A stretch of 64,000 nucleotides of DNA, taken from NCBI RefSeq assembly GCF_900143535.1, contig NZ_FRFA01000001.1, positions 101,552 through 165,551 on the forward strand. The letters run 5' to 3'. This document shows, in pieces, positions 18,559 through 27,682 of the stretch. Positions within the stretch are counted from its first letter, which is position 1. Every line of letters begins with the position of its first letter. The stretch comes from Tateyamaria sp. Alg231-49 (GTDB lineage: Bacteria; Pseudomonadota; Alphaproteobacteria; Rhodobacterales; Rhodobacteraceae). A model generated the notes under the pieces. It was not told the origin of the DNA, made no database searches, and saw only the letters and a list, made by a program, of their open reading frames with translations. The position numbers were made by a program, and so were the translations under genes.

Positions 18559-19782
18559 ATGAATGCAGAAGCCAAAATCCTGAAAGCCAAAGACGCCCCC
18601 GATCTGGGCAGCTTTGACTGGGCCGATCCGTTCCGCCTGTCTGAACAGCTTAGCGAAGACGAGCGGATGATCCAGTCTTCCGCCGCCGCCTATGCGCAGG
18701 AAAAGTTGGCGCCGCGTGTGACCAAGGCCTTTGCCGATGAAACGTCTGATCCGGAGATTTTCCGCGAGATGGGCGAAATGGGCCTGCTCGGCGTGACTTT
18801 GCCCGAGGAATACGGAGGACTCGGCGGGTCTTACGTCTCTTATGGTCTTGTCGCGCGCGAGGTTGAGCGGGTCGATTCCGGGTATCGTTCGATGATGTCG
18901 GTGCAATCAAGCCTCGTGATGTACCCGATCTATGCCTACGGGTCTGAAGCGCAGCGCAACAAGTACCTGCCCAAGCTTTCCAGCGGGGAATGGATTGGCT
19001 GTTTTGGCCTGACCGAACCAGATGCCGGGTCTGATCCTGCGGGCATGAAAACCACTGCGAAAAAGACAGATGGTGGATACGTACTGAATGGCGCCAAGAT
19101 GTGGATTTCGAACTCGCCCATCGCGGATGTCTTTGTGATATGGGCAAAATCCGATGCCCATGATGGCAAAATCCGTGGATTTGTTTTGGAAAGAGGGCTG
19201 AAAGGCCTGTCGACCCCGAAGATCGAGCACAAGCTATCATTGCGGGCCTCCATCACAGGTGAGATCGTGATGGAAGATGTCGAAGTGGGCGAGGACGCTC
19301 TGCTGCCGGACGTGCAGGGGCTAAAAGGGCCGTTTGGCTGTCTTAATCGTGCACGCTATGGGATCAGCTGGGGCGCGATGGGGGCGGCTGAGTTTTGCTG
19401 GCATGCCGCGCGCCAATATGGCCTTGATCGCAAGCAATTCGGCAAGCCGCTGGCTCAGACCCAACTGTTCCAGAAAAAGCTGGCAGATATGCAGACGGAG
19501 ATTGCGCTTGGGCTTCAGGCGTCGCTGCAGGTGGGCCGTTTGATGGACGCAGCCGAGGCCGCGCCTGAAATGATCTCTATCGTCAAACGCAACAATTGCG
19601 GCAAGGCGCTCGATATTGCGCGCAACGCCCGTGACATGCACGGCGGAAACGGGATTTCGGGCGAGTTTCAGGTCATGCGCCATATGATGAACCTCGAAAC
19701 CGTCAACACCTATGAAGGCACCCATGACGTGCACGCCTTGATCTTGGGCCGTGCGCAAACTGGGCTGCAGGCCTTTTTCTGA
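18559..19782 (+). CDS. gcdH: Glutaryl-CoA dehydrogenase
   Basis: A 407-residue acyl-CoA dehydrogenase-family enzyme that oxidises and decarboxylates glutaryl-CoA to crotonyl-CoA in lysine and tryptophan degradation. Motifs include [32 protein letters not shown] and [16 protein letters not shown], where the Arg is expected to hold the distal carboxylate, and the catalytic Glu in [16 protein letters not shown]. The N-terminal [17 protein letters not shown] lead is typical of GcdH. The start has GGAGAG upstream. Crotonyl-CoA could feed the FadJ/thiolase genes of this window. Confidence 0.93.
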   Translation: MNAEAKILKAKDAPDLGSFDWADPFRLSEQLSEDERMIQSSAAAYAQEKLAPRVTKAFADETSDPEIFREMGEMGLLGVTLPEEYGGLGGSYVSYGLVAREVERVDSGYRSMMSVQSSLVMYPIYAYGSEAQRNKYLPKLSSGEWIGCFGLTEPDAGSDPAGMKTTAKKTDGGYVLNGAKMWISNSPIADVFVIWAKSDAHDGKIRGFVLERGLKGLSTPKIEHKLSLRASITGEIVMEDVEVGEDALLPDVQGLKGPFGCLNRARYGISWGAMGAAEFCWHAARQYGLDRKQFGKPLAQTQLFQKKLADMQTEIALGLQASLQVGRLMDAAEAAPEMISIVKRNNCGKALDIARNARDMHGGNGISGEFQVMRHMMNLETVNTYEGTHDVHALILGRAQTGLQAFF

Positions 19783-19908
19783 CCGATCGCCGGGGGCGGT
19801 CTGTCCCCGGAGGATTGCTTGGAAGCAGAAAGGGCGCGGGTTAGTTCTTTTCTGTTTTGAAAGAACCCCCGACAGAAGCACGAAATCAAACATCCTGACA
19901 GAGGCCGT

Positions 19909-22065
19909 ATGGACCGCGTTTCGATCGTTCACGACAACTTCCTGAGACAGGTGGCAGCGCGTGACCTGCCCGAGGTCACGCCGCAGGGGCTGGACGCTGA
20001 GGCCGCGCATCGTCTGTTCGAACACCAATGTCTGACCCGTGCGCTGGATATTGTGAGCCGCGAAATGCAGAAAGCGGGTCAGGGGTTTTACACCATCGGC
20101 TCGTCCGGGCACGAGGGAATGGCGGCGGTTGCCCATGCGCTGCGCGTCGATGACATCGCGTTTCTGCACTACCGGGATGGCGCGTTTCAGGTGGCCCGAG
20201 CAGCCAAGGCCGGGCAGGACGCGTGCCGCGATATGTTGCTCAGCTATGCCTGCGCCGCGGATGATCCCACCAGCGGCGGGCGTCATAAGGTGCTGGGAAG
20301 CCGCGATCTATTTATTCCGCCGCAGACCTCGACGATTGCCAGCCACCTGCCCAAGGCCGTTGGTGCAGCCTATGGCATCGCCTTGGCCCGCCGCAATCGT
20401 CCCGAACTGGCGATCCTTCCAGACGATGCAATTGCGGTGGCGAGTTTTGGGGATGCCTCGCTCAATCACTCAACAGCGCAAGGCGCGATCAACGCAGCAG
20501 GCTGGACAAGTGTACAGGGCGCCCCCTTGCCCTTGTTGTTCATATGCGAAGACAACGGAATTGGGATTTCGACCAAGACCCCGACAGGCTGGGTCGAGGG
20601 CAGCCTCGCGCATCGTCCGGGGCTGACATATTTCCGCGGCGATGGCTGCAATGTATGGGACGCTTATGCGGCTGCATCCGAGGCCGCAGACTATGTGCGT
20701 CGCACACGAAAACCCGCCGTCCTGCATCTGCGCACTGTGCGCTTGTACGGACATGCCGGTGCCGATGTGGCGACAAGCTATTTGCCCCGCGCAGAAGTCG
20801 AGGCGGATGAGGCCAACGATCCACTTTTGCACACAGCGGCTGGGCTGGTCGCTCAAGGGATGGAGCCCGATGCTGTCCTTGCTATTTACACTGGCGCCCT
20901 TGCACGCACTCGAGATGAGGCGTCGCAGATTGCCGATGCCCCACCCCTAAAAGGGGCAGAGGCGGTAATGTCCGCCATTGTGCCGCCTGCGCGGGCCGCT
21001 TCTTTGACAAATGGTCCGGACACCCCGGCCCGTATTGCGGCCTTTGGGACGGACTTTGCCCAGATGGATCGCGTGCAACCAATGTCCAAACTGATCAACT
21101 GGGCGCTGACCGACTTAATGCTCGCCCATCCTGAAACGGTGATCATGGGCGAAGATGTTGGGCGCAAGGGTGGGGTCTATGGCGTCACACAAAAGCTGTC
21201 TGCGCGGTTTGGAACGTCCCGTGTGATCGACACACTCTTGGACGAACAGTCCATCCTCGGGCTTGCGATCGGGATGGCCCATAATGGGTTTGTCCCGATG
21301 CCGGAAATTCAGTTTCTCGCCTACCTGCACAACGCCGAGGACCAGATACGCGGCGAAGCAGCGACCCTGCCGTTCTTTTCCAACGGGCAATGGACCAACC
21401 CAATGGTGCTGCGCATTGCAGGTCTTGGCTATCAAAAAGGGTTCGGCGGTCATTTCCACAACGACAATGCGCTTGCCGTGCTGCGAGACATTCCGGGGCT
21501 GATCCTTGCCTGTCCATCGGACGGGGCAGAGGCCGTCCAAATGCTGCGCGAGTGCCACCGCCTTGCACGCGAAGAAAACCGTCTGTGCGTCTTTGTGGAA
21601 CCCATTGCGCTTTACCCGATGCGGGATGTGCAGCCCGGCGATGGCGCGTGGATGCGGACCTATCCGGCTTTGGATCAGCGCATCGAGGTTGGTGAGGTCG
21701 GTGTACAGGGCGAAGGCGATCTGGCCATTGTGACCTTTGCAAATGGCCGATACCTCGCCGAACAGGCAGATATTCCCGGTGCGCGACTGATTGATCTCCG
21801 TTGGTTGGCTCCGCTGCCCATCGACAGCCTTTTGGACGCTGTGCAAGGCAGCAAACATATCCTTGTCGTCGATGAAACGCGCCGTTCTGGCGGAGTTTCG
21901 GAAGGCGTTATGACCGCCCTTTTCGAGGCCGGTCATCGCAATATTGCGCGCTATACGGCGCAAGACAGCTTTATTCCAACGGGGCGCGCGTACGGCGACA
22001 CGCTGCCTTCCGTTGAGGGAATTCGCGCGGCAGTTGCCGGTTTGCAGGCGACGAATCCTGCCTGA
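19909..22065 (+). CDS. Fused alpha/beta E1 component of a 2-oxoacid dehydrogenase
   Basis: A 718-residue TPP enzyme joining the alpha and beta E1 subunits in one chain. Residues 1 to about 340 are E1-alpha: TIGSSGHEGMAAVAHAL, the TPP motif SFGDASLNHSTAQGAIN, and GISTKTPTGW. Residues from about 385 are E1-beta: MSKLINWALTDLMLAHPETV, GEDVGRKGGVYGVTQKL and GFGGHFHNDNALAVLRDIPG, plus a transketolase C-terminal domain. It resembles branched-chain (2-oxoisovalerate) E1 proteins, decarboxylating a 2-oxoacid and transferring the acyl group to a lipoyl E2. No E2 or E3 gene is nearby, so the partners must lie elsewhere. CAGAGG precedes the ATG. Confidence 0.87.
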   Translation: MDRVSIVHDNFLRQVAARDLPEVTPQGLDAEAAHRLFEHQCLTRALDIVSREMQKAGQGFYTIGSSGHEGMAAVAHALRVDDIAFLHYRDGAFQVARAAKAGQDACRDMLLSYACAADDPTSGGRHKVLGSRDLFIPPQTSTIASHLPKAVGAAYGIALARRNRPELAILPDDAIAVASFGDASLNHSTAQGAINAAGWTSVQGAPLPLLFICEDNGIGISTKTPTGWVEGSLAHRPGLTYFRGDGCNVWDAYAAASEAADYVRRTRKPAVLHLRTVRLYGHAGADVATSYLPRAEVEADEANDPLLHTAAGLVAQGMEPDAVLAIYTGALARTRDEASQIADAPPLKGAEAVMSAIVPPARAASLTNGPDTPARIAAFGTDFAQMDRVQPMSKLINWALTDLMLAHPETVIMGEDVGRKGGVYGVTQKLSARFGTSRVIDTLLDEQSILGLAIGMAHNGFVPMPEIQFLAYLHNAEDQIRGEAATLPFFSNGQWTNPMVLRIAGLGYQKGFGGHFHNDNALAVLRDIPGLILACPSDGAEAVQMLRECHRLAREENRLCVFVEPIALYPMRDVQPGDGAWMRTYPALDQRIEVGEVGVQGEGDLAIVTFANGRYLAEQADIPGARLIDLRWLAPLPIDSLLDAVQGSKHILVVDETRRSGGVSEGVMTALFEAGHRNIARYTAQDSFIPTGRAYGDTLPSVEGIRAAVAGLQATNPA

Positions 22066-22140
22066 AAAGGCGTTTGCTAACGTTCCAGAATTTCGATGAA
22101 AGCATGCGTTTCCATCGCATTGGCAATGTCGACTCAACTA

Positions 22141-22160
22141 TTTTGCACAGGTGTGCAAAA
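22141..22160. promoter_or_regulatory. Near-perfect palindrome TTTTGCACA-GG-TGTGCAAAA
   Basis: Nine-base arms pair perfectly around a GG centre, 65 bp before the ABC ATPase start. The two-base loop makes it a poor RNA hairpin but a good protein operator. The LacI-family regulator at 31892-32911, in the same gene run, is one candidate binder. Confidence 0.55.
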
Positions 22161-22224
22161 AACAGTTGCCAAGACGTAGGTGTGGTGACTAGCGTTTAAC
22201 ATCACGCTGTCGCGAGGGATCACT

Positions 22225-23271
22225 ATGGCCGAAATTCAGCTACGCAACATCAACAAGCGCTGGGGAAGTTTCGTGGGGGTCGACAACTTTGACCTGACAA
22301 TTGCTGATCAGGAATTCCTCGTGTTGCTGGGCCCTTCAGGCTGTGGAAAGACCACGACGATGCGCATGATTGCGGGCCTTGAGGACGCAACAGAGGGCGA
22401 CATTGTGATCGACGGCAAGCGGGTCAACGATCTGGACCCCAAAGACCGCGACGTGGCGATGGTGTTCCAGTCCTATGGTCTCTATCCGCACCTCAACGTC
22501 TACGAAAACATCCGCTTTCCGCTGAAGGTGCGCAAGGCTGATCCAGCCACCCATGACGAACGTGTGCGACGGGCCTCTGCCATGGTCGAGCTCGATGAAT
22601 TTCTGCACCGCAAGCCCGCTGAGCTTTCTGGTGGTCAGCGCCAGCGCGTCGCTCTTGCCCGAGCGATTGTGCGCGAGCCGAATGTGTTCCTGATGGATGA
22701 ACCACTCTCCAATCTGGACGCCAAGCTGCGGGTCTCTACTCGGGCCCAGATCAAGAACCTAAGCCACGAATTGAAGGTCACGACAGTTTACGTGACCCAC
22801 GACCAAATCGAAGCGATGACATTGGCCGACCGCGTGGTTGTCATGAAACAGGGCAAGGTCCAACAAGTGGGTACCCCAACTGAAATCTACGACAACCCGG
22901 CCAACACTTTCGTAGCAAGCTTTATCGGCTCACCTGCAATGAACCTGATGGACGGCACAATGGCGGGCGGCACATTTACCGGCGACAAGGTCAAGATCAG
23001 CGGCCTTGGCGTGCCCGACGGGCCTGTCACCTTGGGGTTCCGCGCCGAAGACGCTGCATTGGCTGAAGCCGACGGCCAGATCAACGCACCGATCTACACA
23101 ATCGAACTGTTGGGAGACGCCACCATGCTGACGGTCCGTGCGGGCGGACAATTGGTTTCGGTCAAGGCGCACAAGGAATTCCGGGCAGAGATAGGCGACA
23201 TGATCTCCTTCTCGATCCCGAACACGATCTGTCACGCATTTGACAGTACGTCAGGCGAACGCCTCGGCTGA
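22225..23271 (+). CDS. ABC sugar-type importer ATPase (MalK/UgpC family)
   Basis: A 348-residue ATPase with Walker A GPSGCGKTTTMRM, the Q-loop in MVFQSYGLYPHLNVYEN, signature [16 protein letters not shown], Walker [16 protein letters not shown] and the H-loop in [16 protein letters not shown]-terminal OB-fold (TOBE) domain from about residue 240 is typical of MalK/UgpC ATPases. It powers the permeases encoded at 24883-27062, with a binding protein encoded in between. It is the first gene of a 17-kb co-directional run and follows a palindromic operator candidate. Confidence 0.93.
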   Translation: MAEIQLRNINKRWGSFVGVDNFDLTIADQEFLVLLGPSGCGKTTTMRMIAGLEDATEGDIVIDGKRVNDLDPKDRDVAMVFQSYGLYPHLNVYENIRFPLKVRKADPATHDERVRRASAMVELDEFLHRKPAELSGGQRQRVALARAIVREPNVFLMDEPLSNLDAKLRVSTRAQIKNLSHELKVTTVYVTHDQIEAMTLADRVVVMKQGKVQQVGTPTEIYDNPANTFVASFIGSPAMNLMDGTMAGGTFTGDKVKISGLGVPDGPVTLGFRAEDAALAEADGQINAPIYTIELLGDATMLTVRAGGQLVSVKAHKEFRAEIGDMISFSIPNTICHAFDSTSGERLG

Positions 23272-23373
23272 CATGACACCCCGTTGTCCCCGGGGGCACC
23301 CGGGCAGCGGGCAATCCAAGTTGGTGCAGGCTTGCAAGGTGCACTGACAAAAAACGCAACAGGGAGTTTGCAC

Positions 23374-24594
23374 ATGTATCTTAAGAAACTGGCACTGGCG
23401 GGCGCTGTCTCGCTTATGGGCACATCCGCGTTCGCGGCGTGCTCTTACGAAAACACGGTGCCGCTGAAATCGCTGAGCGCTGGATTTGAAGCGTGGAAAG
23501 CCGTCACAGACGCCATGGCCGAGTGCGGGAATTTTAAGGCCGAGCTTGATCAGGAATTCCGCACCAAGCAGCCTGCTGCCTTTGAGGCGAACCCATCACT
23601 TTATCACATCGGTGGCGTATCCAACGGCACCGTCACACCGTTGCTGAACGCAGGCACGATCCGCCCACTGGACGATCTAGTGGCCAAGTATGGTCAGAAC
23701 CTGTCGCCCAACCAGCTAATCAAAGTTGACGGCAAGACCATGGCGATTGCCATGATGGTCAACACCCAGCACCTGATGTACCGCGAAGATATCTTCAACG
23801 ATCTTGGCCTTGAAGTGCCCACCACATGGGACGAAGTGTTCGCTGCCGCTGAAACTATAAAAGAGGCCGGTGTTGTTGACCACGCCATCGGTGCCACGAT
23901 GAAATCCGGCTGGAACCTCGCGCAGGAATTCGTGAACATGTATCCGGCCTTTGGTGGTGCGTTCTTCAACGCAGACAACTCTGCCGCAGTGAATTCCGAG
24001 GCGGGTATGAAAGCCCTGGAAACATTGGCGAAAACGCTTCCATACGCCGATCCAGAGGTGCTCGTCAGCGACTCAACTTACGTGCAACAGCAGTTCCAAC
24101 AGGGCAAAATCGCCATGTCGAACCTCTGGGCAAGCCGTGGCGCTGCCATGGATGACGAGGCCGAAAGCACAGTTGTAGGCAAAGTCAAAATGGCTGCCGC
24201 ACCGCTTGCTATGGAAGGCGGCGCACCTGCCACCACACTGTGGTGGGACGGCATCGTGATCGCGAGCAACATCACTGATGAGGAAGCTGACGCTGCTTTC
24301 CGTCTGGCGATGGAAGGTCTGGACGAGGAAATGGTCAAGGCCAACAACGGAGCCGCGATCTGGCTGGTCAAAGGCTATGAGCCCGGTCCGCTGGCCGCAG
24401 GTGCGATTGCAACGGCCACCGCGTCTCCTGCGGCTCCGCCTTACCCATCGACCACACAAATGGGTCTGATGCACACGGCGCTGGGGAACGAACTGCCTGC
24501 ATTCCTGACAGGGGAACGTGACGCAGCAGCCACGCTTGTCGCGATTGAGGAATCCTACGCCACCGCGGCCAAAGAGGCCGGTGTGCTGAAGTAA
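23374..24594 (+). CDS. ABC transporter substrate-binding protein (family 1, sugar/polyol type)
   Basis: A 406-residue periplasmic protein. The signal peptide is MYLKKLALAGAVSLMGTSAFA, followed by ACSYENT; a lipobox is doubtful because Phe sits at -3. The type I fold is indicated by ALMYRE-like hinge text (QHLMYREDIFNDLGLEVPTT) and TTLWWDGIVIASN. It belongs to the extracellular solute-binding family 1 that binds sugars, polyols and related solutes. The start at 23374 has AGGGAG upstream; earlier in-frame codons do not extend the signal sensibly. A strong stem-loop follows the stop. The ligand is unknown. Confidence 0.9.
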   Translation: MYLKKLALAGAVSLMGTSAFAACSYENTVPLKSLSAGFEAWKAVTDAMAECGNFKAELDQEFRTKQPAAFEANPSLYHIGGVSNGTVTPLLNAGTIRPLDDLVAKYGQNLSPNQLIKVDGKTMAIAMMVNTQHLMYREDIFNDLGLEVPTTWDEVFAAAETIKEAGVVDHAIGATMKSGWNLAQEFVNMYPAFGGAFFNADNSAAVNSEAGMKALETLAKTLPYADPEVLVSDSTYVQQQFQQGKIAMSNLWASRGAAMDDEAESTVVGKVKMAAAPLAMEGGAPATTLWWDGIVIASNITDEEADAAFRLAMEGLDEEMVKANNGAAIWLVKGYEPGPLAAGAIATATASPAAPPYPSTTQMGLMHTALGNELPAFLTGERDAAATLVAIEESYATAAKEAGVLK

Positions 24595-24603
24595 GCCACT
24601 TTC

Positions 24604-24634
24604 TTGGCTGGCCGGGGCGTTCCCGGCCAGCCAA
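24604..24634 (+). other. Intercistronic stem-loop after the binding-protein gene
   Basis: TTGGCTGGCCGGG pairs perfectly with CCCGGCCAGCCAA around a 5-nt loop, with no T-run. In ABC operons such stems protect the binding-protein mRNA and lower expression of the downstream permeases. A similar structure follows ugpB at 59235-59265. Confidence 0.65.
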
Positions 24635-24652
24635 TCCAAACACTGGGATGTC

Positions 24653-24886
24653 ATGCAAACTGAATTCGATCATATCGTTCTGGGCGGTGGCTCTGCTGGA
24701 TGCGCGGTTGCTGCGCGTCTTGCCGAACAACCGAACGCACTGGCGGGAATGCCGCCGGCCCGATTGCGGCATCCGCGTCGACCAAGCGTAATCTTTGACG
24801 CCAACACCAATGCCCCATCCATGATGATCGGTTGGCAGAGCAGGGGCCATAAGCCCGCTGCCACCCACGAAAGGACTGCAGCATGA
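24653..24886 (+). pseudogene. Internally deleted GMC oxidoreductase relic, still in frame
   Basis: A 77-codon frame begins MQTEFDHIVLGGGSAGCAVA, the FAD-binding start of glucose-methanol-choline oxidoreductases. It soon passes into RLRHPRRPSVIFDANTNAPS and MMIG, which matches the family's C-terminal end (RLRVHG...GNTNAP-type motif). A normal member has over 500 residues, so some 450 codons are missing, yet both ends share one frame. The relic keeps an ATG and a TGA that overlaps the permease start as ATGA. It cannot be an active enzyme. It may persist only to couple translation of the permease. The parent enzyme probably oxidised an alcohol imported by this transporter. Confidence 0.75.
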
Positions 24887-25911
24887 AGTTCAAGACATTC
24901 TTCTGGTTCGTCGCGCCGTCGGTATTCATGATGCTGCTCTTTATCGCAGCGCCACTGGTTTCGGTTTTCATCCAGTCCTTTCAGGTGACCCAACCGGTCA
25001 TGCAACAGATCGAGGTGGAAACCTGCACGCCCGGGTTCCTGACACAGACCTGCACCACTGAAATGAAAACAGTGCCAACGATCGACGAAGAGACAGGCAA
25101 GACGATCACGACAACTTCGTGGGTTGGCTTTCAGAGCTACGCCAACGTGCTGCAAATGGACAAGGTTTGGGAGGCGATCAGCAGCGGCGCTGTCGGTGAC
25201 ATTCTGCAGATCGACTTCTGGAAGGCGCTGCGTTTCACCCTGATGTTCACGCTGTTGACGCTGCCGCTGGTGATCGGGGTCGGGCTGATGATTGCGCTGG
25301 CAGTCAACAATGCAGCCAAGGCATTCAAGGGCCCCATAATCTTCGTCTCCCTTCTGCCCTTTATTATCACGCCGGTGATTGGGTCACTGTCGATCTACTG
25401 GCTTTTTGTGGGCGACGGCATCCTGACGGCAACGCTGGAACGCTGGACCGGGCAGGACATTGCAATGTTCGCTCAGGCTTGGACAATTGAACTCCTGATG
25501 TACTTTTACCGCGTCTGGCACGTGGCACCCTTTGCTTTCGTGATCTTCTATGCGGGCCTGCAAACCGTGAATATGGACACGCTGGAGTCCGCCATCATCG
25601 ACGGGGCCAGCAGGTTTGAGCGCCTGCGGTACGTGATCGTGCCGCACCTGATGCCGCTGATCATCTTCATCGCGCTGATCCACTTGATGGACTGCTATCG
25701 GACGTTCGAAGAAATCGTCGGCTTCCGCTCTCAGGCGCACGTGATTTCGCTACAGTGGCTCACCTATGACTTCATGGTGCCGGATGATGCGGGCAACCGT
25801 GCGATTAGCCGGGCGTCGGCCTCGGCCATGCTGACCATGATCGGGATCGTTGTTCTGTTGATCCTGCCGTTGCGCCGCACATGGCGTGACCACAAAGGGG
25901 GGGCACACTGA
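24883..25911 (+). CDS. ABC importer permease (MalF/UgpA-like)
   Basis: A 342-residue inner-membrane protein with about six helices and the ATPase-coupling EAA loop ESAIIDGASRFERLRYVIVP. Between the first and second helices there is an extra periplasmic segment of about 60 residues. It contains two cysteines (CTPGFLTQTC) that could form a disulfide and a Thr-rich stretch, and is unusual for UgpA-type permeases of about 300 residues. It overlaps both the GMC relic and the next permease by a few bases. Confidence 0.88.
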   Translation: MKFKTFFWFVAPSVFMMLLFIAAPLVSVFIQSFQVTQPVMQQIEVETCTPGFLTQTCTTEMKTVPTIDEETGKTITTTSWVGFQSYANVLQMDKVWEAISSGAVGDILQIDFWKALRFTLMFTLLTLPLVIGVGLMIALAVNNAAKAFKGPIIFVSLLPFIITPVIGSLSIYWLFVGDGILTATLERWTGQDIAMFAQAWTIELLMYFYRVWHVAPFAFVIFYAGLQTVNMDTLESAIIDGASRFERLRYVIVPHLMPLIIFIALIHLMDCYRTFEEIVGFRSQAHVISLQWLTYDFMVPDDAGNRAISRASASAMLTMIGIVVLLILPLRRTWRDHKGGAH

Positions 25912-27062
25912 TGTCAAAGGCAACCGCACAACCGCTTTCGCTCAAAGTTGCATCGGGCGCATTCCTCGCCTTCTGGTGCTTGCTGGCGGCCTTCCCAATC
26001 GTGTGGATCGCGGTGATGAGCGTCAAATCCCCGCGCGACGCCTTTGCGGCGAGCGCTTGGGACGTCATCACCGGGCCTGCGACCCGGGCTGCTGGCACCG
26101 GGCTGTCGATCATCGACATCGTGCTGGGGCTGGCATTCCTGTTCTTTGCGATCCGCTGGGCCTTTACGGGCCTGCCAAAACTGGTTGAGCGGTTCTCTCC
26201 TCCGGGGCTGATCGTTGTGGGATGGCTGGTCGGCGCGGCCGTCTTTGGCCTCGCATTCGTGCTGGTCTTTTTTGGGATATTGCCGCCGGTATTCGGGGTG
26301 ATCAATTCGATCCTTGGACCCATTGGCGAACCGATCATTGGGCTTACGACCGAACACTATCAGGCTGTCTGGGGCGAAAACCAGTTCTACCGCAACTTCA
26401 TGAACTCGATGATTGTGACGGCTGGCGTGGTTTTGATCTCTCTTACCGTGGGGACGCTGGCAGGCTATGGGCTTGCGCGCTCTGGTTCGAACCTCGCCTT
26501 TTGGCTTTTGATCCTCGCTCTTGTTTTCCGCGCACTGCCGCATTCGGTTCTGGTGGCGGGGTACCTGCCGTGGTTCATCAATTCCGCTGAAATCCTGCGG
26601 CCCATCTTTGGGGACCTCTCGCCAACGCTCTACGGGCAACCCTGGGCGGTGATCGCGGTGCTTGTGTCTATCAACCAACCGTTCACGATCTGGATGCTGC
26701 GTAGCTTCTTCCAGAACATTCCTTCCGAACTGGATGAGGCCGCACGGGTGGATGGATGCAGCCACTTCCAGGCCTTCCGTCGCGTGATCATGCCGGTCAT
26801 GTGGCCGGGGGTGATCACAACGGGCCTGTTCTCGTTCCTCTTGGGCTATAACGACTTCCTTGTGACCTCTCTGCTTCTGGATGCACAGAACCAGACGATG
26901 GTTCCCGCCATCGCGGGCTACTTCAACCGTGAAACCACAACAACAGATCAGGTCGAGGCGGTGGCGGCGGCGGTGTCGATCACAGCGCCTTTGTTCTTGC
27001 TTGTGATGGTGTTCCAGCGCCAGATCGTGAGTGGGCTTACGGCGGGGGCCGTCAAAGGCTGA
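25911..27062 (+). CDS. ABC importer permease (MalG/UgpE-like) with N-terminal insertion
   Basis: A 383-residue permease, about 100 longer than typical MalG-type proteins. After the first helix (residues about 12-35) there is an insertion with two further hydrophobic stretches (IIDIVLGLAFLFFAIRWAF near 63-81 and GLIVVGWLVGAAVFGLAFVL near 98-117). The normal core starts about residue 150 (NFMNSMIVTAGVVLISL). The EAA loop is ELDEAARVDGCSHFQAFRRV. The final segment ends FQRQIVSGLTAGAVKG. It pairs with the preceding permease. Confidence 0.88.
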   Translation: MSKATAQPLSLKVASGAFLAFWCLLAAFPIVWIAVMSVKSPRDAFAASAWDVITGPATRAAGTGLSIIDIVLGLAFLFFAIRWAFTGLPKLVERFSPPGLIVVGWLVGAAVFGLAFVLVFFGILPPVFGVINSILGPIGEPIIGLTTEHYQAVWGENQFYRNFMNSMIVTAGVVLISLTVGTLAGYGLARSGSNLAFWLLILALVFRALPHSVLVAGYLPWFINSAEILRPIFGDLSPTLYGQPWAVIAVLVSINQPFTIWMLRSFFQNIPSELDEAARVDGCSHFQAFRRVIMPVMWPGVITTGLFSFLLGYNDFLVTSLLLDAQNQTMVPAIAGYFNRETTTTDQVEAVAAAVSITAPLFLLVMVFQRQIVSGLTAGAVKG

Positions 27063-27094
27063 TGGTTTCTTCTGACCCAAAATACCACGGGGTC

Positions 27095-27111
27095 CGGGGC
27101 AGAGCCCCGGT
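27095..27111 (+). other. GC hairpin between transporter and enzyme genes
   Basis: CCGGGGC-AGA-GCCCCGG, a 7-bp stem in the 79-bp gap after the last permease. There is no U-tract. It could attenuate read-through from transporter to catabolic genes. Confidence 0.4.
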
Positions 27112-27141
27112 CCTGTTCTCAAAAATCAAGGATGACGTTGC

Positions 27142-27678
27142 ATGAAAGGGTCTCGCCCCGAACAAGCCGTGCTGACACGCGACACGGATCTCAGCAAAAC
27201 AGACGAAACCCGCGCTGTGATCGAAGGGATGGTGGACGGCCTCAACGATCACCGCATTGATGATATTGGCCAGTTCTTTGCCGAAAGCTTTCTCTGGATG
27301 GGCAATCAGGGCTGCGGGACCAAGACCGGGTTGCAAGAGTTTCAGGACAACTGGCAGCGCCCGTTTCAGGCCGCCTTCAGCGACAAGGTCTGTGTGGACG
27401 AGGCGCGCCTTTATATGGGCGAATGGGCCGCAGCCTTTGGACGGCAAGAGGCAACGCATTCGGGTGACTTCATGGGGGTCGCCCCCACGGGCAAGCGGAT
27501 CGACATCCGCTACATGGATTTCTGGAAAGTCGAAGACGGGCGGATCACCGACAACTACGTCATGGTCGATTTCCCGCATGTGCTGGCCCAGCTTGGGGTT
27601 GATGTTTTCAATGGTGAGGGATGGGAGGCGTTCGATAATGGCGACAGGGTCGCGCCCCGCCCCTCAGGGATGAGGTGA
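27142..27678 (+). CDS. SnoaL-like (NTF2-fold) protein, single domain
   Basis: A 178-residue protein with the SnoaL/ester-cyclase pattern: helix ([17 protein letters not shown]), then strand-rich regions such as [20 protein letters not shown]. It closes with [20 protein letters not shown], a motif also found at the end of the proteins encoded at 29078 and 30085. SnoaL-like proteins act as cyclases, isomerases, dehydratases or hydrolases on small carbonyl compounds. AAGGA precedes the ATG. It is the first enzyme-like gene after the importer and lies 4 bp before the dehydrogenase gene. The reaction is unknown. Confidence 0.82.
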   Translation: MKGSRPEQAVLTRDTDLSKTDETRAVIEGMVDGLNDHRIDDIGQFFAESFLWMGNQGCGTKTGLQEFQDNWQRPFQAAFSDKVCVDEARLYMGEWAAAFGRQEATHSGDFMGVAPTGKRIDIRYMDFWKVEDGRITDNYVMVDFPHVLAQLGVDVFNGEGWEAFDNGDRVAPRPSGMR

Positions 27679-27682
27679 CGAA

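Noticed and set aside
19790-19810. CCGGGG/CCCCGG hairpin after gcdH
   Set aside because: No U-tract and short stem in GC-rich DNA; likely chance.
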